Assembly: GCF_014699035.1 (NCBI RefSeq)
Contig: NZ_JACXAA010000007.1
Coordinates: 248,001 to 312,000, forward strand
Length of the DNA: 64,000 nt
Direction of reading: 5' to 3'
Source: Spirosoma validum
GTDB lineage: Bacteria > Bacteroidota > Bacteroidia > Cytophagales > Spirosomataceae
The position numbers were made by a program, and so were the translations under genes. Positions 37,176 through 46,400 of the stretch are shown one piece after another; position 1 is the stretch's first letter; each line of letters begins with the position of its first letter. The notes beneath the pieces are model-generated. The model was not told the DNA's origin and did not search any database. It saw nothing but the letters and a program-made list of their open reading frames with translations.

Positions 37176-37573
37176 TTAAACCAGCCAATAGCCTCTCAAG
37201 CTGAAACCAAATACTTTGTTTTCTCAGCGCTCTATTCTCGACTAACAACTCCCTATTACTACGTTGCAAATCCGCCGACTAAGTCTGCTTTTGTAAAAGC
37301 AGCTTTTACTGATACTCTACCTCAATGGTATGAATGGTATGGTGGTAGTGAGCCACCACAGCGGCCACGGTCAGCAGGCTCAGCAGAAGAAGTCACACAT
37401 CTAGCAGTTGGATAAGTCATGCGTAGCCATAAACCGTGTGTGCAGGCTTGTTTGTTTTCGACATTTATCAGCTTATTTTTCCCAAAACAAGTACACGCCT
37501 ATGCTCCAGAACCGACAAAAAGGTTCTGGAGCATAGGGTTTAGACCTAAAAATGAATCGCTGTGGAGTATGAT
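37176..37573. other. Gene-free stretch with one hairpin
   Basis: About 400 bases with no supportable gene. A 15-bp inverted repeat lies at 37499-37536: CTATGCTCCAGAACC pairs with its complement around 8 bases. Confidence 0.5.
37499..37536. repeat. 15-bp inverted repeat
   Basis: Arms 37499-37513 and 37522-37536 are perfect reverse complements with an 8-base loop. It lies about 40 bases past the end of the small minus-strand frame ending at 37574 and may be its terminator, although only a weak T-run follows. Confidence 0.8.
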
Positions 37574-37768
37574 CTAGTAGCTTACCTTTCGGTTACTCTT
37601 TCTAAGCGAAGCCTGAATAACGGCCCACGCTTTAACCCGCAATTGCTGGTGTAGTTCCTTATCCTTAGGCACAAACGTTGTGCTGCGAACACTGCCGGCT
37701 ACTGACTTTATTGTCCAATAGTTATTATCAGACGTATCAGGAATAGCGGTATATATGGGTTGGCTCAT
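37574..37768 (-). CDS. Small hypothetical protein
   Basis: A possible 64-residue basic protein starting at the ATG at 37768 (MSQPIYTAIPDTS). A purine-rich AAAGGG lies about 15 bases upstream and a hairpin (37499-37536) follows the stop. No family recognised. The C-terminal half is Lys/Arg-rich (VKAWAVIQASLRKSNRK). It could be a real small gene or a chance frame. Confidence 0.35.
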   Translation of the reverse strand: MSQPIYTAIPDTSDNNYWTIKSVAGSVRSTTFVPKDKELHQQLRVKAWAVIQASLRKSNRKVSY

Positions 37769-37983
37769 AGCCAAAGGTACCCTTTAATTACCACCTAACC
37801 TATTCAGGTATTTGTGAGGGTAATCAACCAGGCTATAATTGCAACAATACGGTTGTTTATGAGCTTCACATGCCTTACTACTACCCTAAAGGATTCATAA
37901 CAAATATATTATTGAGCAGTTAGATTGGTGGGCTTACTGCTCACTGAAAGCGGGTTGAGCCAGCCCTTCACAAAACATGCATA

Positions 37984-39279
37984 ATGCCCAAGTCCCAAGC
38001 TGAAAAACTGATCCATCTGCTGGTAGAGTATCTGGATATACGCCGGGAAACCGTCCTCAACAAATGGCGCACCCGCTGCCAGGAAGACCAAAATCTGAAC
38101 AGCAAAATAGGCTTTGCCCGCGAAGAATTTAATGACCAGGTACCGGCTTTACTTAATATCTTAGCCCAACGCTTACGAGGAGAAAAACAGGAAGCAGATC
38201 CCCTTGACGTGGCAGGTGGACATGGGCTCCACCGATGGCAACGCGGCTATTCTCTGTCCGAACTGCTGACCGAGTTCGAGCATCTGTACTGGGTCGTACT
38301 GGATGAAGTACAGGCCTTTCAGCAGCAACATAGCCAGCTCTCCGGGTATGCGCTCTCCCAAATCTATCGCCAGGTGTTTAAGCTGCAAGCGGAAAGTACC
38401 CGAGGTAGTGTGCTCTATTATGACCAACTACGTCAGACCAACGCAGCCGAACAAGCCAACAGTTTGCAAGAGTCTCTGGGCAAGCTCCAGCAGTTGAGCA
38501 AACAACAGGGCGAGCACCTGCGCCACAACTCGCATGATTTGCGCTCAAGCTTTGGCATCTTGACGGGCGCTGTTACCCTGCTTAAGTTGCCGAACACGGA
38601 GCAGGAGCGGGAAAAGTATGTAGACATGCTGAATCGGAACCTGACTTCTATCGGCGATATGCTGCTTCAGCTAACCGATTATGCCCGCATCGAAGCGGGT
38701 CAGGATAAGCTAGACATCACCGCCTTTGATGCAGCCACTTTAGTGCGGGAATGCGTCGATCTGTCCCAACCCTTGGTTGAGCATCGCAATCTGATCTTAC
38801 AAGGGGATGGACCTGACAGTCTGCCCGTACACTCTGATGCCGTCAAAGTTCAGCGCATCCTGCAAAACTTACTCTATAATGCCCTCAAGTATACCAAATC
38901 GGGCTGGGTAAATGTGTCCTGGGCTCAGGAAAATGAGACCCGGTGGATTCTAAGTGTGCAGGATTCGGGTCCTGGCTACAATCCTAATAGCCCGACCGGT
39001 TTGTTAGCCGAGCAGTTAAAACCACTTAGTGAGCTGACCAGTGCCCATCAATCCGATGGACCTGATGAGTATCCGCTCCAGGAGCCTCCAACGACCGAAG
39101 CGCTGAAAACCCCTGCGGCCAGCCACCAAAAGGAAAGTGAAGGGTTAGGGTTATTTATTGTCAAAAAGCTCTGTGAATTACTCCAGGCAAGCATGGATAT
39201 TGAAAGTGCTCTAGGAAAAGGGACTTTAGTTCGCATTCGGTTTCTGTCGAATCAAGCGTCAACTTCTGGTATCGATTAA
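37984..39279 (+). CDS. Soluble sensor histidine kinase with RsbRD-like N-terminal domain
   Basis: A 431-residue cytoplasmic protein without membrane segments. Residues about 10-150 form a helical RsbRD_N-like domain (VLNKWRTRC, HGLHRWQRGYSLSELLTEFEHLYWVVLDE). A HisKA region follows with His184 in RHNSHDLRSSFGIL, then an ATPase domain with N-box LQNLLYNALKYT, G1 DSGPGY and G2 EGLGLFIVKKLCELL. Catalytic motifs look intact. An insertion of about 50 Pro/Glu-rich residues lies between G1 and G2. A single-domain response regulator follows 222 bases later and is the likely partner. The stimulus is unknown; RsbRD-type domains are linked to stress signalling. Confidence 0.85.
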   Translation: MPKSQAEKLIHLLVEYLDIRRETVLNKWRTRCQEDQNLNSKIGFAREEFNDQVPALLNILAQRLRGEKQEADPLDVAGGHGLHRWQRGYSLSELLTEFEHLYWVVLDEVQAFQQQHSQLSGYALSQIYRQVFKLQAESTRGSVLYYDQLRQTNAAEQANSLQESLGKLQQLSKQQGEHLRHNSHDLRSSFGILTGAVTLLKLPNTEQEREKYVDMLNRNLTSIGDMLLQLTDYARIEAGQDKLDITAFDAATLVRECVDLSQPLVEHRNLILQGDGPDSLPVHSDAVKVQRILQNLLYNALKYTKSGWVNVSWAQENETRWILSVQDSGPGYNPNSPTGLLAEQLKPLSELTSAHQSDGPDEYPLQEPPTTEALKTPAASHQKESEGLGLFIVKKLCELLQASMDIESALGKGTLVRIRFLSNQASTSGID

Positions 39280-39501
39280 TCTTAATTTGTACTTATCGCA
39301 TCCTATAGCCCTGGTCTATAACCGTTGGACCAGTACAGAACAAGGGTACAGGCAGTTGTACTTTTAAGCCTTTGCCTCATTATAAAACATAATCATTACG
39401 GAAACTTCATTCTAGAGGTTATACAGTCGGACCGCAGTTGCGGTCAACCTTGACTTAATTGAGAACAGCATCGGCGACCGTCCGCGGTGCAGCCCAACTG
39501 T

Positions 39502-39900
39502 ATGAATGCCGTTCCCCAAGTTTGCCTCGTAGATGATACCGCTGATTACCGCTTTCTGGTGGAATCGATCTTTGAGCGGTACATACCCGCCTATTCGTTA
39601 CGTTTGTTCGTGAATGGCCAGGCTTTTTTGGATACCTTGCCACTAATGGATGAAAAACCTAATCTAGTACTCCTTGACCAGCATATGCCCCAGTTAAGCG
39701 GGTATCAAACCCTGGTTGCCTTAAAGCATCAAACCAACTATTGGTCTATCCCTGTGGTGATGATGAGTGCGGATGCGTCTCATTCGGAAATCAGTAGTTT
39801 TTATGAAGCCGGGGCAACGAGCTTTTTGACAAAATCTACGGATTTTAATGCCCTTACCGAGACGCTATTAGCCGCCTGCCAACATGCCAGCAAATCCTAA
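39502..39900 (+). CDS. Single-domain response regulator (CheY-like)
   Basis: A 132-residue receiver domain with no output domain. The ATG at 39502 is used; a GTG at 39487 would only add five residues. The acidic pair is in VCLVDDTADYR, the phospho-acceptor is Asp59 in LVLLDQHMPQLSG, the Thr/Ser position is VVMMSAD, and Lys111 is in FLTKS (Lys-Ser instead of the usual Lys-Pro). All core residues for phosphorylation are present. It lies downstream of the soluble kinase on the same strand, suggesting a phosphorelay that ends in protein-protein interaction rather than DNA binding. Confidence 0.9.
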   Translation: MNAVPQVCLVDDTADYRFLVESIFERYIPAYSLRLFVNGQAFLDTLPLMDEKPNLVLLDQHMPQLSGYQTLVALKHQTNYWSIPVVMMSADASHSEISSFYEAGATSFLTKSTDFNALTETLLAACQHASKS

Positions 39901-40261
39901 TCGTTTACAATCCTGCAAGAGTAATTGTATAGCGTATAATAGATTGCTTGCGGCTACGTCCGGCGTGTGTTGGTTATGTAAGCCGGGTTCATGTTGCCAA
40001 CAGGTAGCTATCGGTACTTACCCACTGTCGGTAATGCTTCAAAAAAATGCTTGGCCTAGTGCTGGATTCTGTTGAAGTTACTTGCCGAAGCGATTCCTAG
40101 CCGCCCTCATTGTCCTATTTTGGAAAATTTGGTAGATAGAAGAGGCAGAGATGCGGATGAGACCCAGCTTCCAGACAATAAAGAAAGGCGATCATGCATG
40201 GTATCTTTAGCCCATGGTCTGGTTAGTTTAAATCGCAACATCGTAAAATCTGCGTTCTATG
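39901..40261. other. Gene-free intergenic stretch
   Basis: About 360 bases between the response regulator and the convergent AraC gene. A 73-codon open frame at its right end overlaps the AraC stop and has no recognisable content, so I treat it as chance. No long hairpin was seen. Confidence 0.5.
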
Positions 40262-41197
40262 TCAATTCAATCCGAAGAGCTGACGCTTAAACTGCCTGGG
40301 GGATATATGCTCGATTGAACGGAAGGCATTGCTAAAATGCGTTAGGCTGTTGAATCCTGATTCGTAGCAAGCATCTGTAATACTTTTAGCGGGATTACTT
40401 AGAATTGCCTTAGCCAGACGAATGCGCTCAGTCAGAACGAATTGCACCGGCGATACACCCAACTCGCTTTTGAAAAGCCGGAAGAAATGGGATTTAGACA
40501 AGCAGGCTTTATCGCAAAGCTCTTCAACTGAAAGTGCCCGAGTCAAATTCTCGCGAATGTAAGCGACTACGTAAGCCAGCCGGTTCTTCGTTAGGTGCTG
40601 GCTTGTCTGCTGGAGTAGACCCGTACGTACCTGCGTTTGCGAAAGCCGGACAATCAACTCACGAAGGGTATTCTTGACAAAAAACGGCTTAAACGGATTA
40701 TTCTCGCGAAACAGACGAATCAATTTATCGATAAGTGAGCTTATCTCAGGATCGTTTTGTAGTAAATAATTATCTGTATCCAGCTGCCATTGGTCGGACG
40801 TTTCAACGCGGGGTACCTGTTCGTTGAGTTCGGAAACGACTTCCTGAATGAACTCGTCCGAAATTGTCAGCGCCAGACAGCGGGTAGGATCTTCGAACGT
40901 AGCGTCGGGAAAATCGATCTGCATCAGCCGATCTGAGGGTAACAGCAGTGACTCACCGGGTTGATAATTAAACGGGGCCATCTCCCGTAAATGCATCACC
41001 TTACGGCCGCTTAACATGCTGGTCATTACGGGCGCATTAAAACGCAATTGAATAAGTTGAGCTTGCTGAAACGTCTCGTACAGGTGCAATTCGGCTTCAT
41101 CATGGGTCAGCGTTAATTTATTCTCAACAAGCGTATCCAGGTGGGCGCCCCAGGCACTAACAGCTTCATTCTTAACTACTTTTCCTGCTTTTTTCAT
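40262..41197 (-). CDS. AraC-family transcriptional regulator
   Basis: A 311-residue cytoplasmic regulator. The N-terminal half (about 20-200) is an AraC_N-type cupin (LHLYETFQQAQLIQLRF, PFNYQPGESLLLPSDRLMQIDFP). The C-terminal double HTH (about 210-308) shows SVEELCDKACLSKSHFFRLFKSELGVSPVQFV and SITDACYESGFNSLTHFSNAFRSIEHISPRQFKR. It is divergently transcribed from the aldehyde dehydrogenase gene across 115 bases and is the likely activator of that gene pair in response to an aldehyde or alcohol. The inducer is not known. Confidence 0.93.
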   Translation of the reverse strand: MKKAGKVVKNEAVSAWGAHLDTLVENKLTLTHDEAELHLYETFQQAQLIQLRFNAPVMTSMLSGRKVMHLREMAPFNYQPGESLLLPSDRLMQIDFPDATFEDPTRCLALTISDEFIQEVVSELNEQVPRVETSDQWQLDTDNYLLQNDPEISSLIDKLIRLFRENNPFKPFFVKNTLRELIVRLSQTQVRTGLLQQTSQHLTKNRLAYVVAYIRENLTRALSVEELCDKACLSKSHFFRLFKSELGVSPVQFVLTERIRLAKAILSNPAKSITDACYESGFNSLTHFSNAFRSIEHISPRQFKRQLFGLN

Positions 41198-41246
41198 TCG
41201 TTAGAAGATAAGACGATTTCGCAAGTATTTAAGACTATAACGCAAC

Positions 41247-41254
41247 TATGTTTG
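41247..41254 (+). promoter_or_regulatory. Candidate -7 element for the aldehyde dehydrogenase gene
   Basis: TATGTTTG fits the Bacteroidota -7 consensus TAnnTTTG and lies 58 bases before the start codon. I did not find a TTG at the expected -33 spacing, so support is weak. Confidence 0.25.
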
Positions 41255-41312
41255 TACAATTACAGCAAAATTTGTAAAAAAACCTATTACCTCACATAAA
41301 CTTGTTTCACAA

Positions 41313-42836
41313 ATGCAGACTGCAGAAGCACCGAGCAAGATTTTGCCCCGTCCAATGTTCAAGACCCAATATGAAAACTACATTGGTGGCAAGTGGGTAG
41401 CCCCGGTCGACGGAGAATATTTTGCGAATCATTCGCCGATGGACGATAGTTTGATCGCTAAAGTACCTCGTTCCAAAGCGGCTGATATCGAATTGGCACT
41501 CGATGCCGCTCACAAAGCGTTCCCTGCCTGGTCGCGCACGTCGGCAACCGAACGGAGTAACATGCTATTGAAGATTGCAGATGTCATTGAGCAGAATCTG
41601 GAGTTCCTGGCCCGCGTCGAAACCGTTGAGAATGGGAAAGCCGTTCGCGAAACGGTGGCGGCCGACTTGCCGCTGGTCGTCGATCACTTCCGCTATTTTG
41701 CCGGTGTGATTCGAGCTGAAGAAGGCAGTCTGGCTGAATTAGATGCCGATACAGTATCACTCATTGTTAAAGAACCCATTGGTGTCGTTGGGCAAATTAT
41801 ACCCTGGAACTTCCCGTTGCTAATGGCTACCTGGAAACTAGCGCCTGCGCTGGCGGCTGGCTGCTGCGTAGTGATGAAGCCAGCCGAGCAAACGCCTACG
41901 TCTATTCTGGTTCTGATGGAAATCCTCGAAGGATTAATTCCGCCAGGCGTGGTCAACATTGTCAATGGATTCGGCCCTGAAGCGGGTAAGCCGCTGGCCC
42001 AGTCGAAGCGGGTTGCAAAAGTTGCCTTTACGGGCGAAACCACGACGGGCCGGTTAATTATGCAGTATGCTTCGGAAAACCTGATTCCCGTTACGATGGA
42101 GCTGGGGGGCAAATCGCCGAACGTATTCATGGAGTCGATTGCCGATGCCGACGACGAGTTCTTCGACAAGTGCGTAGAAGGTGCGGTCATGTTTGCCTTG
42201 AATCAGGGGGAAATCTGTACCTGTCCATCGCGATTGCTGATTCACGAAAAAGCATACGACCGGTTTATTGAACGCGTTATCCAACGTACCAAAGCCATTA
42301 AAGTCGGACACCCGCTCGATCCCGAAACGATGATGGGAGCCCAGGCCAGCAACGATCAGTACGAGAAAATCCTGTCGTACATCGACATCGGCAAAAAAGA
42401 AGGGGCTGAAGTACTAACGGGCGGTGGCGCTTTCAAACAGAACAGTGGCCTCGAAAACGGTTATTACATTGAGCCGACCATTTTCAAGGGTAACAACAAA
42501 ATGCGGATTTTCCAGGAAGAAATCTTCGGTCCCGTGGTTTCCGTCACTACGTTCAAAGACACCGACGAAGCGATTGCCATGGCCAACGATACGTTGTACG
42601 GTCTGGGTGCAGGTCTGTGGACGCGTGATGCCCACGAGCTGTATCAGATTCCCCGTCAGATCCAGGCGGGCCGCGTATGGGTCAACTGCTACCACAACTA
42701 CCCAGCGCACGCACCGTTTGGCGGCTACAAGAAATCAGGCTTCGGACGAGAGAATCACCACATGATGCTCAACCACTATCGTCAGACCAAAAACATCCTG
42801 ATTTCGTACAGCAAGAAAAAACTAGGATTCTTTTAA
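41313..42836 (+). CDS. NAD(P)-dependent aldehyde dehydrogenase
   Basis: A 507-residue enzyme of full family length. The general base Glu lies in MELGGKSPN. The catalytic nucleophile is Cys302 in [11 protein letters not shown], with a second Cys at 304. The cofactor motif is [11 protein letters not shown] and the conserved Lys is in VMKPAEQTP. The [11 protein letters not shown] form matches the AldB/ExaC-type acetaldehyde and short-chain aldehyde dehydrogenases. Divergent from an AraC regulator and followed by a DUF779 gene, a standard association for this enzyme type. It oxidises aldehydes to acids in the cytoplasm; the physiological aldehyde is not determined. Confidence 0.95.
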   Translation: MQTAEAPSKILPRPMFKTQYENYIGGKWVAPVDGEYFANHSPMDDSLIAKVPRSKAADIELALDAAHKAFPAWSRTSATERSNMLLKIADVIEQNLEFLARVETVENGKAVRETVAADLPLVVDHFRYFAGVIRAEEGSLAELDADTVSLIVKEPIGVVGQIIPWNFPLLMATWKLAPALAAGCCVVMKPAEQTPTSILVLMEILEGLIPPGVVNIVNGFGPEAGKPLAQSKRVAKVAFTGETTTGRLIMQYASENLIPVTMELGGKSPNVFMESIADADDEFFDKCVEGAVMFALNQGEICTCPSRLLIHEKAYDRFIERVIQRTKAIKVGHPLDPETMMGAQASNDQYEKILSYIDIGKKEGAEVLTGGGAFKQNSGLENGYYIEPTIFKGNNKMRIFQEEIFGPVVSVTTFKDTDEAIAMANDTLYGLGAGLWTRDAHELYQIPRQIQAGRVWVNCYHNYPAHAPFGGYKKSGFGRENHHMMLNHYRQTKNILISYSKKKLGFF

Positions 42837-42848
42837 TTAATTGGGAAG

Positions 42849-42944
42849 AGAGGGAGGAAGGGGAGTAGAGGGACGAAAGGGAGAAAAAATTTAGATTGTT
42901 TTCCTCTCCTCCCTTTTACCCCTCTACTCCCCTTCCTCCCCTCC
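42849..42944. repeat. Imperfect polypurine/polypyrimidine inverted repeat (copy 1)
   Basis: The G/A-only run AGGGAGGAAGGGGAGTAGAG (from 42851) pairs imperfectly with the C/T-only run CTCTACTCCCCTTCCTCC (about 42921-42938). It lies between the aldehyde dehydrogenase and DUF779 genes. A related element is at 59305-59401. Confidence 0.75.
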
Positions 42945-42949
42945 TATCT

Positions 42950-43330
42950 ATGGATCGTATCGACCTTACTCCGGCGGCTGCCGAGGTTATTGACAAACTC
43001 CGCCAACAGCATGGGCCACTGATGTTTCATCAGAGTGGCGGTTGTTGCGATGGCTCCTCGCCTATGTGCTACGCGGTCGGTGATTTCATCATCGGCTCGT
43101 CGGATGTGTGGCTGGGACAGATTTATGGCTGTGACTTCTGGATGTCAGGTGATCAGTTCGAGTACTGGCAGCATACGCATCTGACCATCGATGTAACGCC
43201 CGGACGCGGGGCCAGTTTCTCGCTCGAAATTCCGATGGGTGTTCGGTTTCTGATTCGCTCGCGGTTATTCGAGCCGGAAGAAATGGAAAGTCTGACACCG
43301 GTGCATATCGGCCCGCTGGAAGAGGTGTAA
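42950..43330 (+). CDS. DUF779 domain-containing protein
   Basis: A 126-residue small protein of the DUF779 family (PF05610). The start at 42950 (MDRIDLTPAA) is chosen because the longer frame runs back through the polypyrimidine repeat and adds a Ser/Pro-rich tail. The family hallmark GGCCDGSSPMC (about residue 30) has closely spaced Cys residues, and YGCDFWMSGDQFEYWQHTHLTIDV follows. DUF779 genes regularly neighbour AldB/ExaC-type aldehyde dehydrogenases. A role in maturation, metal or redox handling of the enzyme is suspected but unproven. It is 113 bases downstream of the dehydrogenase. Confidence 0.9.
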   Translation: MDRIDLTPAAAEVIDKLRQQHGPLMFHQSGGCCDGSSPMCYAVGDFIIGSSDVWLGQIYGCDFWMSGDQFEYWQHTHLTIDVTPGRGASFSLEIPMGVRFLIRSRLFEPEEMESLTPVHIGPLEEV

Positions 43331-43334
43331 GCAA

Positions 43335-43406
43335 AAACCCCTAAATCTCCTAGAGGGGACTTTGTCTACTTTTGAGCAAAGTCCCCTCTAGGAGATTTAG
43401 GGGTTT
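43335..43406. repeat. Perfect 30-bp inverted repeat (CCCCTAAATC family, copy 2)
   Basis: Arms 43335-43364 and 43377-43406 are perfect reverse complements with a 12-base loop. It shares its core with the 12719-12788 element. It lies between the convergent DUF779 gene and the 1393-residue gene, so it can end both transcripts. Confidence 0.92.
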
Positions 43407-43409
43407 GTT

Positions 43410-46400
43410 TTACTTGGCCGTCGCTCCCCGCCCGCACAAGTCCATAAACTCTTTGTCATTCTGCATGATTGTCTGCATGTCGGACCGTAGGCCAATAGCC
43501 TGTTCTCTGGCCTGGTTTGCCTCCGACGATCTACCCATCGCGCAATAAACGCGGGCTAAATCAAAATAAGCCCATGCATAGTTAGGGTCTGCTTTTGTCG
43601 CCGATAGAAGCGTAGTAACAGCCTGATCATATTGTCGGAGCTTGAACTGCGAGTATCCTTTCAAATTCAGTACGTAAGCATTATTTGGGTTATTCGCCAG
43701 AAACTGATCATACAACGTAATGGCTTCGACGTATTGACCGCGTCGGTAGGCGTTAATGCCGTTTTGTAGGGTTTCGTCTTTCGTATTCGCCGATTCAACT
43801 CGTAAGTTATCCGTTGCCGACTGAATGGGTGTCTGCACGGCCATATTCGTCTGACTTATATTCGGGTTATAATCATTTCCGGTCGGAGCCGTTTGCTGTA
43901 AAGGGTTTGCTTTAGCTGCTTTGCTTTTGGATGGGTTAGGTGGTGTATACCGGCTAAAACTCGCGCTTTGAACGAGTTTGTTGAAATAAACCTGCCCTTG
44001 TGACCCATTGAGTTGGTTCGTATTCAGGTCAACAATGGCTAGATTGCAGGAAGTACGACCAACGCTTCGAAAAACAAGTGTCCTTCCTATACGACTTGCC
44101 AGATTCACTAAATACACACCATTGGATCGACAGATACTTTCAACACTTCCAAGCTGCCCTTGACCAAGTGCGCTGGAGCCAATTGTAGAGTTAATGGGAG
44201 ACTCGGCGTTCATAGTGACCATATTTCCTGAAACGTAAAGCGTATACGTATATCCATTAACTCCCGCCTGCCATCCATTAAATTGATTAACCCAACTTGT
44301 TGAAATGGTTTGACACGTGAACCGCTGCGAAGCAACGCCATTATTCACCCACACCTCCAGATGAGTAAGGGGTGAGCGTTTGTCTTTCGTTAGCTGGGTG
44401 CCTACCGGTATTCCCAATGCCCGACTGGCCCGTAAAGCCAACGCCTGTGCTGCGGGCTGGTCGCTGGATCGGAAATAACGAACCTGCGAACGACCGGTAA
44501 AAATGGCTGGCTTCAGAGGTCGTATAAACTGATACGTAGTGTCAGCCTCTAACGAGTTCATAAACGCTTGAATTCTGCCGAAATTAGCTGCAGTCGGATT
44601 CGTATATTCTACCGAGACCCGGAGTCTGGATGTAGTAGCGCTGGTACTGGTCGTGTTGGAAACTACCGTTGCTGGTACCGGGCAAGTTATTCGCACCTGC
44701 AACGTATCGCGCGTTAATGGCACCGATGTAGTTTGCTCCCCTCCTGTTGTATCTTTTACAGTTACACTTGCGCGTAAATGGGTTACGCTTGTTTTGCCGT
44801 CAAAATCTGTGAACATGCCCGACGCCAGATTATTGAGCGAAAATGAGCGCGTTGCGTACAGATTGCTGATGCTATAAAGCGAATCGTTGAGAAAGACTGT
44901 CCATCGAGGCTGGTCGGTAACGCTCGTATTCCGAGCGGTTATACAGGCATTCGGTTCAAGAACAATGGTGATAGGAATCGACTGATTCACGTCCTGAACC
45001 TGGTTTTGCGGTTGAGACGATACGTACCACACACCTGCCAGTGTAAGTAACGCCAGCAAAATTGCTCCCAGCAAATATATCCGCCTGGGATCGCGCTTGA
45101 TCGGTTTATTAACAGGTTGGTCAGGTTCGTCTGATTGGGAAACTGACAGATTATCAAAGTACGACTGAAGCGATGTGCTCTCAGGTGATTTTGTGGTTAT
45201 CGACTTCTTTTCGGCAGGGAGCAGTGTTGTCCAGTTATTGTCAGGATTTTCGAGGTAACGTAGTGCGGCTCCATCGGGGAAAAGTCCCTGTTCGTAGAGT
45301 TTTTTAAACGCTTCCTGCGCAGGTTGGTAATCGGCGAACGTATCGGCGTTATGGGCGTAGAGCGTGAATTGATTAATGGTTTGAAGCAGGTATTTCTCGC
45401 CGTCATAAAAGCGCTCGCCCGGAAAATACTGTTCTGCGTATGTAAGCATACGTAACAGCGTCTGTCGGGCTTTCGCTTCGTTTTCCGGACGTAATGCTTT
45501 GAGCAGTTCCAGCCGTGTATAATCAGGAAAACTGCCCTCATGCATCCAGCTGATACGGGCCAGCTTAAGCAGGTTTGTGAAGTTAACCGCTTCCGGCGGC
45601 AGAAGCGCCCGTCCCATTTCAACAACAACTTCCCACCGTATCCGAGGATAAACGGCTACCGCTGCCAGCCACTGAAACAGATCGTCGCCTAAGTAATCAC
45701 GCAGCTCGTCTATTTCCTGGAATTCAACGTATTCCGTCGAATACAGCTCATCTTTTTGCTGACTCAGATACGAATTTTGATACGTTTGTTTTTCGTTAAG
45801 CGCCTGAATCAGCCGAAGTTGGCCGGTCAAATCAGCGGGCAGCAATAAAAAATCGGTCTGTAACGCCCGTTCTTTTGATCCCCAGTCAGCAAAGGGAATG
45901 GGCGTCAGAATAGCCCGAGACTCCCAGTCGGTCAGCGCTTCCCGAATGGCAGGTTCCACCACGGGATAGGGCGGGTACAGCAGCGGATATCCATTGCTCC
46001 AGATGATCAGTGTATGCTGACGATACGTATTGGCCAGTTGACGTAACGTTAGGCCCTTTGTCTGCTTTTCATTGGTAAAGAGGTCAAAAGTTTTCTGGAA
46101 GAAGAACCGCTCGACACAAACGTTTTCCTGGACAAATGTCCGAAACAGGTAGTCGAACAAAGCCACCTGCTGACTACGTATCTGGCTCCGATCAATCAGG
46201 AACAGGTATTCCGTTTCCATCATGTGGGGCTGAAAAACCAGCGTCGGGAAGCCCCCTTCGCGCATGGTTGCCTGCATGGTCCGGCTAACGTGCAACCGCT
46301 GGATTTCACCTTCGGTCGGTTGGCGAAGCGTACGTACTAGTTGATAAAACGACTGATCACGGGTAATTAAGTCAGCATCGCGGTTTTCGAGCGGGATTTC

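Noticed and set aside
40072..40290. Plus-strand 72-codon frame before the AraC stop
   Set aside because: No homology recognised and it overlaps the convergent AraC gene.
42896..42949. Longer N terminus for the DUF779 protein
   Set aside because: It would encode a Ser/Pro/Leu-rich tail from the polypyrimidine repeat; the ATG at 42950 matches the family start.
43335..43406. Interpretation of the 30-bp hairpin as a CRISPR repeat
   Set aside because: A single palindrome with no spacer periodicity and no cas genes; it matches the 12719-12788 element instead.
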